Shown: positions 48,429 to 58,250 of the stretch, piece after piece
Layout of the letters: each line of letters opens with the position of its first letter
Position numbering within the stretch: position 1 is the first letter of the stretch
Source of the DNA: UMGS1649 sp045604405
Lineage (GTDB): Bacteria > Bacillota > Clostridia > TANB77 > CAG-465
Assembly: GCA_045604405.1 (NCBI GenBank)
Contig: JAZUNZ010000018.1
Span: forward strand, 1 to 64,000
Reading direction: 5' to 3'
Length of the DNA: 64,000 nt
Notes under the pieces: model-generated
Database searches by the model: none
Told to the model about the DNA's origin: nothing
The model's input: the letters and a program-made list of their open reading frames with translations, nothing else
Made by a program: the position numbers and the translations under genes

Positions 48429-51400
48429 ATGAAGCTAAATTTAAAAATATTAACCGCATTTATTTTACTTATATTATTTAGTGTTATCTTCTGTATAACT
48501 ACAGTATCGGCTGTTGGAAATGTATCTCAGGGATGGATAATAGTGGATGCAGCCACTCAAGAAAGAGCATTAGTATTTAGACTGTATAATTCGCCACATA
48601 GTAGCACGGTAAAAAACTATACAAATACAAATTCAAGTGAGATAATAAAAGAAAATGGTAAACAATTAATGTATATAACATCAAATGGTAATGAAGTGCC
48701 AGCAAAATGGGTATATTCTAATTCAATAAGTTATCCAACGAAAGCAACATATGGAACAGCAAGACTTGTATTTCATAAGGATATGTTTTGCGACTATTCA
48801 AAAAATGGAGGCGCATGGGCATATAATAAACCTAAAGACGGCTTCGAATTAAATTATCAAATTGCTACAATACAAAATGCGGTAAATAATTCGCAAACAG
48901 TTTATACAACGCCTAAAGAAACGGGAAAAAACAAAGAAATTTATTCTATTACAAGAATAGGGGGCACATTTAGCTCATGGCGTTATGGAACAAAACTCGT
49001 GATGCAAAATCTTTATGCAGGTGAGTTAACAGGATATAGATATGCTTTAGTAAGAATTGGAACAAGTAAAAGCAACGTTTATATCGGAGATAAGATAGTT
49101 CGAGGAGAACATTTAAACAATCTTATTACTAAATTAGATGGAGCACAAAGTTGTTTTGTAACAGAAGAACTAATATCTAAAGCAATAGGTTCTAATCCAT
49201 ATTATGAAGTCTCTAAGACAGCTTATAAGTTTACGCAGCAAGCTAATAAAAATTGGAGCGCTAACACAAAAGGAACCACAAACAATGCAATGGGTTCAGC
49301 ACTTAATGTATATGATAACGAGCTAAGATTCCCAACATCTTCAAGTAGACAAGTATATATAAAACATATAAATATAGGAACTGGAGATGTAATAGATTTA
49401 ACAAAGGTAAATAATGGTATACATATTGATCCAAGTGTTACAAAAGAAAATTATATATTAGTAGATGACAAAAAAACAACAAGCAATTTGAGCAAGACAG
49501 GTTATGATGAATATTATGAGGGAATAGATATAGAATCAAGCATAACAAAATATGCTTTGGATTTAGACAAGCTAGATATTGAATGTTTGGGATACAACGT
49601 TGGAGTTGCCGTAGATTTGAGTAGCGCGCAAAGTGTAGTTAGTTCGCAAGTTCAACAAAGTAGATATATAACAGACGATGTAGTTTCTGTTGAAGGTAAG
49701 ACAACTTTAAGTAATGATGATGTAATAGTAATAGAATTCTATTATACAGAAGGAACCAAAGACGAAGAATCAACTCCAGAGGAAACTGGTGAGCCTGAAA
49801 AAGGTATAGGCGGAAGACTTTTTGTTGAAAGTCCAGACACAGACACACAAAGCGCTGTTTGTGATGATACAGAGGGCTATCCAGTTACATCTGTGCCGTC
49901 AGGAAGTGATGTAAAAATTGGTATAGAAGACATTCCGCAATATATGGCTGGAGCTATTAACGTACAAGAACAAGAAAAAGAACATACAGTAACAGTAAAT
50001 TTAAAATATAAAGCGGGGCCTTACGAAGAAACAGTAACATATACAATGAAATACGCGGCTATATATTACAACATACCAAATATGTTAATATACAAATTTA
50101 ATGAAATTAAAGTATATGATGCAAACAAGGGTTACGATACAATAGGTGACAGTTTGTTCAACTGGTCAGAAACTAGATATAACGGAATAAGAAAAGACGC
50201 TCCTCAAATTAGTTTAACAGGTATTAACGAAAAAAGTATAAGTAATACAACAAATAGTATAGCAAATGAATCAAATTATGTTTCGGCAATATTAAAAGCA
50301 AATAACAAAACGTATAACATTACCGGCCAAGATGATTATACAATAACGGTAGACGAAAAAACATATTTAACAGAAGCTGAATTTACTAAGTCAGATGTTA
50401 ATAAAGATGAAGAAATTACAACTCATGATAAAGACTACGTAGCAAGCATCGTACAAGATACAAAAGATGATATGGAAGATGCGGAAGAAGCGATGAGTGA
50501 TGCTAAAGCAGCAAAGGAAGCTGCGGAAAAAGCGATGAATGATGCTGAAGCCGCAAAGGAAGCTGCAGAAAAAACGATGAAAAATGCTAAAACTGCAAAA
50601 GAAAAAGCATGGGAGATGCTTAAAAAATATGAAGAAGAATTAGTAGAACCAGAAAATGAGTATAAACTTGCAAAGAAGAATATGGAAAATTCTGTTGGAT
50701 ATAAGGCAATTTCTGAGGTAAATCAAAGAAAGGAAGCATTTAAAAAAGAATTCAATCTTGAACCTACACTCAAAAATTTACTAAATATACAAAAACCATA
50801 TGTAGAGACATGTAGTAAAACACCATGTCCAGATAATTATAATATTTATTGTGCAATATATTGTAGAGCAGAGAGAATGTTTGAAGCATATACAAAAGCG
50901 CAGGAAGAATATAATAATTTGGACGATGAAGAGATTACAGAGTACAAAAGGCTAACTGATGTTTATAATAGTGCAAAAAGGGAATATGACGTTGCAAAGC
51001 AATGGCGTGATGGTGCAGAGAAGGACTACGAAGCAAAATCCAAAGCATATACTGCAGCAGAGGATGCGTATGAAGAAAAAGCTGCAGATTTAACTACAGC
51101 AACTAAAAATTATAACACCAAAAGCGAAGCATACTCAAATGCACAAAGTAATTATAACAATAAAACAACGGCCTACAACAATCAAGTAGCTTATCAAAAA
51201 GAATTTTTAACATATTTTGAGAATTACTTAAATTTATACAATGACTACATTGAAATAACATCATTATCTAAATCACAACTTGCAGAAAAATATAATATTG
51301 TAGCGGATATAAAAGTAAAAAATATGAAAGTCGTAGTAGGTGAAAAGAATTTGCATAATCAAAATTCGGAGGCTACAAAAACGATAGAATTTAAAAATCT

Positions 51401-53288
51401 ATTACCAAGTCAATATGAAATAAGCACAAGTAAAATAACTATAGATAACGACATATATGACAACCTAACAAACGAAACAATAGAAAGAAGTAATTATGAT
51501 AATAGCTACTCTATACACAAAAGCGTTACCAACGGCGTTAGAGGATTAGCTGGTAAGGCGATATATGTAACAGAATCAGTTATAGGTAGTGCTACAGAAG
51601 TGTGGGATACAGCATATACAGAAGGAAAGACATTTAGTTTAAACTCGGATAAAACTCTTGAAAAAGAATATAAAGTACATACTAACGAAAAAACATTAGA
51701 AGAAAAATATAAAGAAGTATTACCGGTAAATGTCTATACACCAATTACAGTGAGCACTAGTATTTCAACAGATAAAAAGGAAGTTGTTGATCAAACAGCC
51801 GAAAAAACACCATCAGCAGCGATTCAAATAAATACACCGTTTACAATAACAATAAGTAGTACTTCTGGCGAGTCAGTATATGGATTTGGAGATACTACAA
51901 ACTATAGCCAAGGATATTACCTTAAATTTGATTTTGATGTACACAAAGTAAAAGTGGATGGAAAATCATATATGAATGGTAATAAAATAAATGCTGGCAC
52001 GTGGATAGGTATTCTTAAGCCGAGTGGAAATAATGGGGATGTTAAAGTAGAGGCTCAAGCATATGGAAGTACAGAAGATACAGATTTAAACATTATTTCT
52101 GAAGAAAATGGTTCCTATACAGCCAGAGCAGTAGCATATAACGCTGAAGTAACTCTAAGAAATACGTCTAAGCTGTATCCTACATTAAAAGATTTTGAAG
52201 ATTCAGCTTCAGGAGAATTAATATATAATATTTGTAATCCTCAAAGTTATTTTGCAGAGACTACAGGTGAAGTTAGCATTATAAACAGAATGTATGGTTT
52301 TAGAGTAACAGACGTAAAAGATTTAGAATGGAAAAGTACATTTAGAAATACCTCTGGAAGTACAGTAAATAAACATACAGGTAACGTGTATTATACTGGA
52401 ACTACAAAATGGGACGTAAGCTCTTTAAGTGAGGCTAATAGGATTTCAAACAGAACTGCTTCAGAGATAGGAAGAAATCCATTAAGAATATTGCCAATTG
52501 GGCCGTATAAAAATACAGATATAAGTAAATTTAAGGCACCAAAGCTTGGATATAGATTTAGTTATGACTTTAAAGTAACAGGAGCATACTACAACTCTGA
52601 TGGCACTCCTAATAAGGATAAGACAGCTAGTATAAACACATCATTCTATTATATTTCTAAAGATGGAAAGACGTTTATACCAGAATCTACAGGAGGAGAA
52701 GGAATTTATCTATTCTACAAGAATAGTAGTGGAAAATATGTAAGAATAGGTAGTTCAGGTGATAATTACGAACTAAAATTTACTCCAAACGATGGGTATA
52801 GATATATTGAAGATATAGCAACTAGTTCTCTTGCAACTACACCTGTAAGTATAGGAACTTTAAGAAAAATAACTTTAACGCATAATATGTCTACACCAAC
52901 AAATAATAGAGCGGCAATTACATATTATGGAGAATACAAGTTACCTAATTCAACAATTGCAGTTGAAGTGGACAGCAATGGAAAATATGATATAAATAAG
53001 CCTTTAACAGACGGATATATTGGCGTTGTGTTTGATATTAAGGCAACAGATAAAAAGACAAATGCAATTCTTAGTTATAACAAAAATACAAACGGAACAA
53101 ATACAAGCCAGTGGGATTATGAAGGCTTCTTAGGATTTACAAATCATGGAAAAGATGTAACTGCTGGAGAGATGGCAATTAGGCTTGAAAAAGGCACATG
53201 GCAAATTACAAACGATATATATAACAAGATAAAAGGTACAGTTATTTTATATGATATAGATGAAAGAGCTGCCACAGATTATGAATAA
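48429..53288 (+). CDS. Large secreted coiled-coil surface protein
   Basis: 1619 residues. A standard signal peptide (1-28, ending VSA) makes it a Sec substrate, unlike its upstream neighbours. Residues 30-640 are beta-rich. A single Ca-binding loop, DVNKDEEITTHD, lies about 657. An Ala/Glu/Lys-rich coiled coil (about 675-925) includes three 14-residue repeats near 688-729 and, in its middle, four cysteines (CxxxxC, then C and CxxxC, about 793-815) that could staple the hairpin tip. Residues 930-1619 are beta-rich. No LPxTG, but a surface function is probable. Ends the locus. Confidence 0.6.
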   Translation: MKLNLKILTAFILLILFSVIFCITTVSAVGNVSQGWIIVDAATQERALVFRLYNSPHSSTVKNYTNTNSSEIIKENGKQLMYITSNGNEVPAKWVYSNSISYPTKATYGTARLVFHKDMFCDYSKNGGAWAYNKPKDGFELNYQIATIQNAVNNSQTVYTTPKETGKNKEIYSITRIGGTFSSWRYGTKLVMQNLYAGELTGYRYALVRIGTSKSNVYIGDKIVRGEHLNNLITKLDGAQSCFVTEELISKAIGSNPYYEVSKTAYKFTQQANKNWSANTKGTTNNAMGSALNVYDNELRFPTSSSRQVYIKHINIGTGDVIDLTKVNNGIHIDPSVTKENYILVDDKKTTSNLSKTGYDEYYEGIDIESSITKYALDLDKLDIECLGYNVGVAVDLSSAQSVVSSQVQQSRYITDDVVSVEGKTTLSNDDVIVIEFYYTEGTKDEESTPEETGEPEKGIGGRLFVESPDTDTQSAVCDDTEGYPVTSVPSGSDVKIGIEDIPQYMAGAINVQEQEKEHTVTVNLKYKAGPYEETVTYTMKYAAIYYNIPNMLIYKFNEIKVYDANKGYDTIGDSLFNWSETRYNGIRKDAPQISLTGINEKSISNTTNSIANESNYVSAILKANNKTYNITGQDDYTITVDEKTYLTEAEFTKSDVNKDEEITTHDKDYVASIVQDTKDDMEDAEEAMSDAKAAKEAAEKAMNDAEAAKEAAEKTMKNAKTAKEKAWEMLKKYEEELVEPENEYKLAKKNMENSVGYKAISEVNQRKEAFKKEFNLEPTLKNLLNIQKPYVETCSKTPCPDNYNIYCAIYCRAERMFEAYTKAQEEYNNLDDEEITEYKRLTDVYNSAKREYDVAKQWRDGAEKDYEAKSKAYTAAEDAYEEKAADLTTATKNYNTKSEAYSNAQSNYNNKTTAYNNQVAYQKEFLTYFENYLNLYNDYIEITSLSKSQLAEKYNIVADIKVKNMKVVVGEKNLHNQNSEATKTIEFKNLLPSQYEISTSKITIDNDIYDNLTNETIERSNYDNSYSIHKSVTNGVRGLAGKAIYVTESVIGSATEVWDTAYTEGKTFSLNSDKTLEKEYKVHTNEKTLEEKYKEVLPVNVYTPITVSTSISTDKKEVVDQTAEKTPSAAIQINTPFTITISSTSGESVYGFGDTTNYSQGYYLKFDFDVHKVKVDGKSYMNGNKINAGTWIGILKPSGNNGDVKVEAQAYGSTEDTDLNIISEENGSYTARAVAYNAEVTLRNTSKLYPTLKDFEDSASGELIYNICNPQSYFAETTGEVSIINRMYGFRVTDVKDLEWKSTFRNTSGSTVNKHTGNVYYTGTTKWDVSSLSEANRISNRTASEIGRNPLRILPIGPYKNTDISKFKAPKLGYRFSYDFKVTGAYYNSDGTPNKDKTASINTSFYYISKDGKTFIPESTGGEGIYLFYKNSSGKYVRIGSSGDNYELKFTPNDGYRYIEDIATSSLATTPVSIGTLRKITLTHNMSTPTNNRAAITYYGEYKLPNSTIAVEVDSNGKYDINKPLTDGYIGVVFDIKATDKKTNAILSYNKNTNGTNTSQWDYEGFLGFTNHGKDVTAGEMAIRLEKGTWQITNDIYNKIKGTVILYDIDERAATDYE
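50490..50615 (+). repeat. Three tandem 42-bp repeats in the coiled-coil region
   Basis: Three units of 42 bp (14 codons) start at 50490, 50532 and 50574. The first two differ at only a few bases; the third is more diverged. They encode alanine-rich helix repeats. Confidence 0.8.
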
Positions 53289-53289
53289 A

Positions 53290-53335
53290 AAATATTCCTC
53301 AATGTTAATTTGACATTGAGGAATATTTAATTTTG
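53290..53335. terminator. Terminator of the Tad-like locus
   Basis: Perfect 16-bp arms (53290-53305 and 53313-53328) with loop TAATTTG, then TTT. Confidence 0.85.
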
Positions 53336-53373
53336 CTATTTTACTGTGTATTTGTCAAAAAATAGTAGACCAT

Positions 53374-53402
53374 TTGACAATTATTTATAATAAATATATA
53401 AT
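53374..53402 (+). promoter_or_regulatory. Promoter of the AI-2E family permease
   Basis: TTGACA (53374-53379), 17 bp, TATAAT (53397-53402): full consensus. Confidence 0.8.
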
Positions 53403-53419
53403 ATGCACGAGGTGGACAT

Positions 53420-54529
53420 ATGATAGATTATAAAAAGACAGGACTTAAATTTTTAGGCTTTCTAGCAGTATGCGCAGTTGTATTAGTTGCAATAGGACTC
53501 GGAATATATTTTTGGCCATTTTTAATAGGAATACTGATTGCAGTAGCGGTAGAAAGGCTAGTTAATTTTTTTATAGTGAAATTTAAATGGCCTAGAAAAT
53601 TAATTGGAACAATACTTGTAATTTTAGTATATGTATTAATTGCTGGGCTACTTACATTAATAATTACAGCTCTTGTTAGAGAAGCAATAGATATTAGTGG
53701 CAGCATACCATCAATATACGAAGAATCGAAGATAGAATATAATGCAATATATAAAAGTATAACAGAGTTTATGAATAACACTCCAAGCACAATTTCAAAT
53801 TCAATATATGAACTAGGGTTACAATTATTAGGTAAAGTAACAGAACTTGCAACAAATATTGTAAACAGTGTTATACAATTTATAATGTTTATGCCTAATA
53901 TTATGATATATGTTGTAATTACATTTTTAGCTACTCTATTCTTAGTAACGGATAGAAGAACAATAACAAGATACCTTACAGATGCGCTTCCTAATGAACT
54001 TGTAAAAAAGGTTTCAAACGTAATAGTAAAAAGCTTTAAGTCGCTTGGAAGTTATTTAAGAGCGCAATGTGTGATGATTTGCATAACTTTTGTGGAGCTT
54101 TTAATTGCATTTACAATACTAAAACAACCATATCCATTGACTTTAGCATTAGTTATTGCATTAGTAGATGCACTTCCAATACTAGGTACTGGAACAGTAC
54201 TTATACCTTGGGCAATATATTCTGCAATAACAGGGAATATTGGTATGGGAATTGGCCTTTTGGTTGTATACTTAATAATAACAGTAGTAAGACAACTAGT
54301 AGAGCCAAAGATAGTAAGTCAAAACATAGGAGTACATCCGTTTATAACGTTGCTTGCGATGTATATTGGTTTTAAAATATTTGGATTATTCGGACTAATC
54401 GTAGGACCTGTAGTAATGGTAATATTTAAAAATGTATTTGAAACAATGTTTGCTGCTGGATATTTTAAAAGCTTGTTTGTATATAAAAAAGAAAAGAAAC
54501 CAGCCACAAAGAAAATAGTTAAAGAATAA
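53420..54529 (+). CDS. AI-2E family permease, YtvI-like
   Basis: 369 residues with about seven membrane helices. Family features include the N-terminal helices, the DRRTITRYL loop, and the conserved VIALVDALPILGTGTVLIPW and EPKIVSQNIGVHPFITLLAMYIGFKIFG. The family includes AI-2 exporters, Na/H antiporter-like permeases and sporulation protein YtvI; the substrate cannot be told from sequence. Basic C-terminal tail of about 15 residues. GAGGTGG precedes ATG 53420. It is monocistronic. Confidence 0.85.
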   Translation: MIDYKKTGLKFLGFLAVCAVVLVAIGLGIYFWPFLIGILIAVAVERLVNFFIVKFKWPRKLIGTILVILVYVLIAGLLTLIITALVREAIDISGSIPSIYEESKIEYNAIYKSITEFMNNTPSTISNSIYELGLQLLGKVTELATNIVNSVIQFIMFMPNIMIYVVITFLATLFLVTDRRTITRYLTDALPNELVKKVSNVIVKSFKSLGSYLRAQCVMICITFVELLIAFTILKQPYPLTLALVIALVDALPILGTGTVLIPWAIYSAITGNIGMGIGLLVVYLIITVVRQLVEPKIVSQNIGVHPFITLLAMYIGFKIFGLFGLIVGPVVMVIFKNVFETMFAAGYFKSLFVYKKEKKPATKKIVKE

Positions 54530-54543
54530 AAAGAAGAATGATT

Positions 54544-54576
54544 AAATAGACAAAAGGCAAAAACTTTTGTCTATTT
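54544..54576 (+). terminator. Terminator after the permease
   Basis: AAATAGACAAAAG and CTTTTGTCTATTT form a perfect 13-bp stem with a seven-base loop, then T-rich sequence. Confidence 0.75.
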
Positions 54577-54615
54577 GTCATCTTATGATAAAATGGCAAA
54601 ATGTTGAAATTTTAT

Positions 54616-54644
54616 TTGACAACAACATATAAATATAATATAAT
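54616..54644 (+). promoter_or_regulatory. Promoter of the acyl-CoA synthetase pair
   Basis: TTGACA (54616-54621), 17 bp, TATAAT (54639-54644): full consensus. Confidence 0.8.
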
Positions 54645-54663
54645 TATTACCAGGTAATAATTA
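54641..54663 (+). promoter_or_regulatory. FapR-like palindromic operator
   Basis: An 11-bp perfect inverted repeat around A54652, core TTATTACCAGGTAATAA, covers the -10 and start site. It resembles the TTAGTACC-type FapR box for fatty-acid regulation in Bacillus. FapR binding is inference. Confidence 0.45.
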
Positions 54664-54675
54664 TAGGAGGGAAAT

Positions 54676-56379
54676 ATGATAAAAGTAGGAGATTTAAAAA
54701 CTTTAAAAGATATAATTGTTAAAAAATGTGTAGAATATGCTCCAAATGTAGCATTCTTAGAAAAAAGTAAAATTACTAAGAAGTTTGAAGAAATTACATA
54801 TGAAAAGCTTAAAGAAGACACAATGGCACTAGCTACAGCATTAGTTCGCAAGTATAAACTAAGAGACCAAAAAGTGGCTGTTATAGGGGAAAATAGCTAC
54901 AAATGGTATGTATCATACTTAGCAGCAACGACAGGCGTTGGAATTGTAGTACCACTAGATAAAGAACTGCCTGCAAATGAAATAGAAAACCTTTTAAATA
55001 GGTCAAAAGCAGGATGCATAATTTATTCGTCTAAAAAAGAAGATGTTATATTTGAAGTAAAGAAAAAAGTAAGTAAAGACATTATATTTATAAATATGGA
55101 TAAAGAAAAAAGTGATGAGGAGTCGATATCATTTTTAGAGGTAATTGAACAAGGCAAAAAATATATAGCTGAAGGCGACAGCTCATATATGGATTATGAG
55201 TATTCTCAACACGATTTTAAAATATTGTTATTTACATCGGGGACAACAGCGGAAGCAAAAGGTGTTATGCTATCTCATAGAAACGTTATAGCAGTTCTTG
55301 AAGGAGCACCAGGGTTACTAAAAGTAAATCCAAAAGACAGATTTTTCTCAGTACTACCAATGCATCACATATACGAAAGTATAGTAGGAAGTATGTATCC
55401 GTTAGTTAACGGGGCATCTGTTGCGGTATGTACAGGACTTAGATATGTTTCTCAAGAGCTTCAAGAAACAAATCCATCAATTATTGTTGGTGTACCTCTT
55501 TTATTAGAGCACATGTATAATAAAATAGCAAAAACAATAAAAGCGCAGGGGAAAGAGGAACTAGTTAAAAAGATGACTAAACTTACAGATAGTTTAGGTA
55601 AAGTAGGTTATAAATTAAAGAAGGTTATATTTAAACAAGTACATAGTGCATTAGGCGGAAGACTTAGAACAGTGCTTGTGTCTGCAGCACCAGTTCCAAA
55701 AGAGCTTATAACTAACTTTGAAGCATTTGGATTTAATGTATTGCAAGGATATGGCTTAAGTGAAACAGCGCCTGTTGTAGCAGGAACACCAGAAAAAAAT
55801 AGAGTAGCGGGAACAGTTGGAACAGCTTCAAATTGTGAAATAAAATTGGATAATCAAGATGAAAAAGGCGTAGGCGAAATTTTAGTTCGTGGAGACAATG
55901 TAATGCTTGGTTATTATGAAAATAAAGAAGCTACCAGTGAGGCAATCGTTGATGGTTGGTTCCATACAGGAGATTTAGGATATTTAGACAGTAAAGGAAA
56001 CTTAATTATAACAGGAAGATGCAAAAGTGTTATAGTTACTCCTAATGGAAAAAATATATTTCCAGAGGAGATAGAAAATGAAATTGCAAAATTCCCTGAG
56101 ATAAAGGACTGCCTTGTGTATGGAGAAGAAACTAAGGACGATACAGTAATATCTGCTGTTGTAACGTTAGATGAAGAATACCTTAAAGAAAAGTATGGCA
56201 AGAATATGCCAGATTTGGCTAAAATGAAAGAAATCGTATGGGAGAAAATAAAAGAATTAAATAAAAAAATGGTATCGTATAAGGCTGTTAAGAATCTTAA
56301 AATTAGGACTACAGACTTTGCAAAGACTACTACCATGAAGATTAAGAGATTTTTAGACAGCAACAAAAAGGGAGAGTAA
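54676..56379 (+). CDS. Long-chain acyl-CoA synthetase (AMP-forming) 1
   Basis: 567 residues. Activates fatty acids via acyl-AMP. The AMP-binding signature is LLFTSGTTAEAKGVMLSH (about 183-200), followed by GYGLSETAPVV (A5), DGWFHTGDLGYLDSKGNL (A7) and GRCKSVIVTPNGKNIFPEEIE (A8). The A10-type lysine is near the end in TTTMKIKRFL. Promoter and FapR-like palindrome precede. GGAGGG site before ATG 54676. Two bases separate it from its paralogue. Confidence 0.9.
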   Translation: MIKVGDLKTLKDIIVKKCVEYAPNVAFLEKSKITKKFEEITYEKLKEDTMALATALVRKYKLRDQKVAVIGENSYKWYVSYLAATTGVGIVVPLDKELPANEIENLLNRSKAGCIIYSSKKEDVIFEVKKKVSKDIIFINMDKEKSDEESISFLEVIEQGKKYIAEGDSSYMDYEYSQHDFKILLFTSGTTAEAKGVMLSHRNVIAVLEGAPGLLKVNPKDRFFSVLPMHHIYESIVGSMYPLVNGASVAVCTGLRYVSQELQETNPSIIVGVPLLLEHMYNKIAKTIKAQGKEELVKKMTKLTDSLGKVGYKLKKVIFKQVHSALGGRLRTVLVSAAPVPKELITNFEAFGFNVLQGYGLSETAPVVAGTPEKNRVAGTVGTASNCEIKLDNQDEKGVGEILVRGDNVMLGYYENKEATSEAIVDGWFHTGDLGYLDSKGNLIITGRCKSVIVTPNGKNIFPEEIENEIAKFPEIKDCLVYGEETKDDTVISAVVTLDEEYLKEKYGKNMPDLAKMKEIVWEKIKELNKKMVSYKAVKNLKIRTTDFAKTTTMKIKRFLDSNKKGE

Positions 56380-56381
56380 TT

Positions 56382-58109
56382 ATGGGTAAAAGAGTAATAT
56401 CTAAAAATTTAAAATTAATAAGAGATTCTTTTGATTTGACTACAAAAGAGCTACCAGAAAAAGTTGGTTTTTTAGAGAAAAGACCAGGAAAAAAAGAATT
56501 TAGAGAAATAACATATAAAGAGTTTAGAGAAAATGTAACACACATAGGAGCAGCTTTAATAGAAAAACTAGGACTAAAAGGTGAAAGAATAGCAATTATT
56601 GGAGAAAACAGTTATGAATGGGCGGTATCATATTATTCAGTAGTATGTGGAGCTGGACTGGTGGTACCGTTAGACAAAGAACTTCCAGCAAGTGAAATAG
56701 CTAATCTTGTAAGCCGTTCAAAAGCAAAAGCAATATTCTTTTCAAATAGAAAAAGGGACTTAATAAACAGTATAAGAGATCAAGTTCCAGAGTTAAAATA
56801 TTATATTGAGTTGTATTCTGAGGAAAATGAACTTGAAAACACTTTCAAAGGTGAAAATGATTATACTTTTGATGAATTATTAGAAATAGGAAGCAAGTAC
56901 GATGAAAGCATACTTATGAACGTTCCAATAGACCCAGAAGAATTTAAAATATTACTATTTACATCAGGAACAACAGCGGAATCAAAAGGTGTTATGCTTA
57001 CAAATAAAAACATAATATCTAATATCGAAGCTGCTATTAGTGAAGTAGCATTATATGATGATGACAGATTCTTTTCCGTGTTACCATTACATCATTCATA
57101 CGAGTCTACAGTTGGTATGATGATACCAATATATTGTGGTTTATCTATAGGGTATGCTGGAGGATTAAAGAGCATAGCAAATGATTTAAAAGACACACAT
57201 CCTTCAGTGCTTTTAGGAGTTCCTGCATTAATAGAAAAATTAATAAAGAAAGTACTAGATACTATAGAAAAACAAGGTAAAACAAAACTTGTAAATTCCA
57301 TGATAAAAGTAACAAATGCATTAGGAAAACCAGGATACAAATTAAAAAGAAAAGTATTTAAGTCTGTACTTGATGGTTTGGGTGGAAAAATTAGACTTAT
57401 AGTTTCAGCAGCAGCACCAATTGACCCTGAAATAGGAAACAAAATTGAAGGGTTTGGCATAATGTTCATACAAGGCTATGGATTAACAGAAACATCACCG
57501 CTAGCTACAATAGTTCCAGATACAGATAGAAGATTTGGTTCTGTTGGAGTTCCAGGAAAATGTAATGTAATAAAAATACATGAACCAAATGATGAAGGCA
57601 TTGGAGAAGTTTGGATTAAAGGAACAAATGTAACACAAGGATACTATGAGAATAAAGAAGAAACAGCAAGGAGTATTACTGATGGTTGGTTCCATTCGGG
57701 AGACTTAGGATATGTAGACAAAGATGGTTTCTTATATCTTACAGGAAGATGTAAAAATCTTATAATAACAGGTAATGGAAAGAATGTTTATCCAGAAGAA
57801 ATAGAAACATTAGTAAACAAAATACCATATGTAAATGAATCTCTAGTTTATGCAAAACAAGATCCTAAGGATGAAAAAGAACAAATAATAGCAGTTAAAG
57901 TAACTTTAGATGAAGCATATCTAAAAGAAAAAATTGGCAAAGATATACCTTCTGATGAAGAAATGCATGCTTTAATTTGGGCTGAGATAAAAGAAGTAAA
58001 CAAAAAACTATCTAGCTTTAAATGGATTAAAGATCTAGAAATAAAGAAAGAAGACTTTATAAAAACTACAACAATGAAGATTAAAAGACATGAAGAATTA
58101 AAGAAATAA
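56382..58109 (+). CDS. Long-chain acyl-CoA synthetase (AMP-forming) 2
   Basis: 575 residues. Same motif order as the gene just upstream: LLFTSGTTAESKGVML, GYGLTETSPLA, DGWFHSGDLGYVDKDGFLYL, GNGKNVYPEEIE and final KTTTMKIKR. Identity with the first copy is high in the core; the N-termini and the 90-140 region differ. Tandem duplication with possible division of chain-length preference is likely. Stop followed by a terminator. Confidence 0.9.
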   Translation: MGKRVISKNLKLIRDSFDLTTKELPEKVGFLEKRPGKKEFREITYKEFRENVTHIGAALIEKLGLKGERIAIIGENSYEWAVSYYSVVCGAGLVVPLDKELPASEIANLVSRSKAKAIFFSNRKRDLINSIRDQVPELKYYIELYSEENELENTFKGENDYTFDELLEIGSKYDESILMNVPIDPEEFKILLFTSGTTAESKGVMLTNKNIISNIEAAISEVALYDDDRFFSVLPLHHSYESTVGMMIPIYCGLSIGYAGGLKSIANDLKDTHPSVLLGVPALIEKLIKKVLDTIEKQGKTKLVNSMIKVTNALGKPGYKLKRKVFKSVLDGLGGKIRLIVSAAAPIDPEIGNKIEGFGIMFIQGYGLTETSPLATIVPDTDRRFGSVGVPGKCNVIKIHEPNDEGIGEVWIKGTNVTQGYYENKEETARSITDGWFHSGDLGYVDKDGFLYLTGRCKNLIITGNGKNVYPEEIETLVNKIPYVNESLVYAKQDPKDEKEQIIAVKVTLDEAYLKEKIGKDIPSDEEMHALIWAEIKEVNKKLSSFKWIKDLEIKKEDFIKTTTMKIKRHEELKK

Positions 58110-58118
58110 TAAAACTTT

Positions 58119-58150
58119 GAAGGGGCTGGATTAATCTAGCCTTTTCTTTT
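58119..58150 (+). terminator. Terminator after the synthetase pair
   Basis: GGCTGGATT and AATCTAGCC pair with one wobble, followed by TTTTC. Confidence 0.7.
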
Positions 58151-58195
58151 TGTCGAAATTTGCGATGAAAAGTATAAGAATATTATAAAAACTCA

Positions 58196-58224
58196 TTGAC
58201 AAACAAATGTTCTAGATATATAAT
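58196..58224 (+). promoter_or_regulatory. Promoter of the DinD-like gene
   Basis: TTGACA (58196-58201), 17 bp, TATAAT (58219-58224): full consensus. Confidence 0.8.
58201..58213 (+). promoter_or_regulatory. Possible LexA (SOS) box
   Basis: AAACAAATGTTCT lies in the promoter spacer. It matches GAAC-N4-GTTC of Gram-positive LexA sites with one mismatch, and its position would block polymerase. Confidence 0.4.
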
Positions 58225-58250
58225 AACACCTAAAATAGGGAGGTAATGGT

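Noticed and set aside
54067..54375. Alternative-frame ORF of 102 codons inside the AI-2E permease gene
   Set aside because: The overlapped frame encodes conserved permease helices; the alternative product is Cys/Asn-rich and unlike a protein family.
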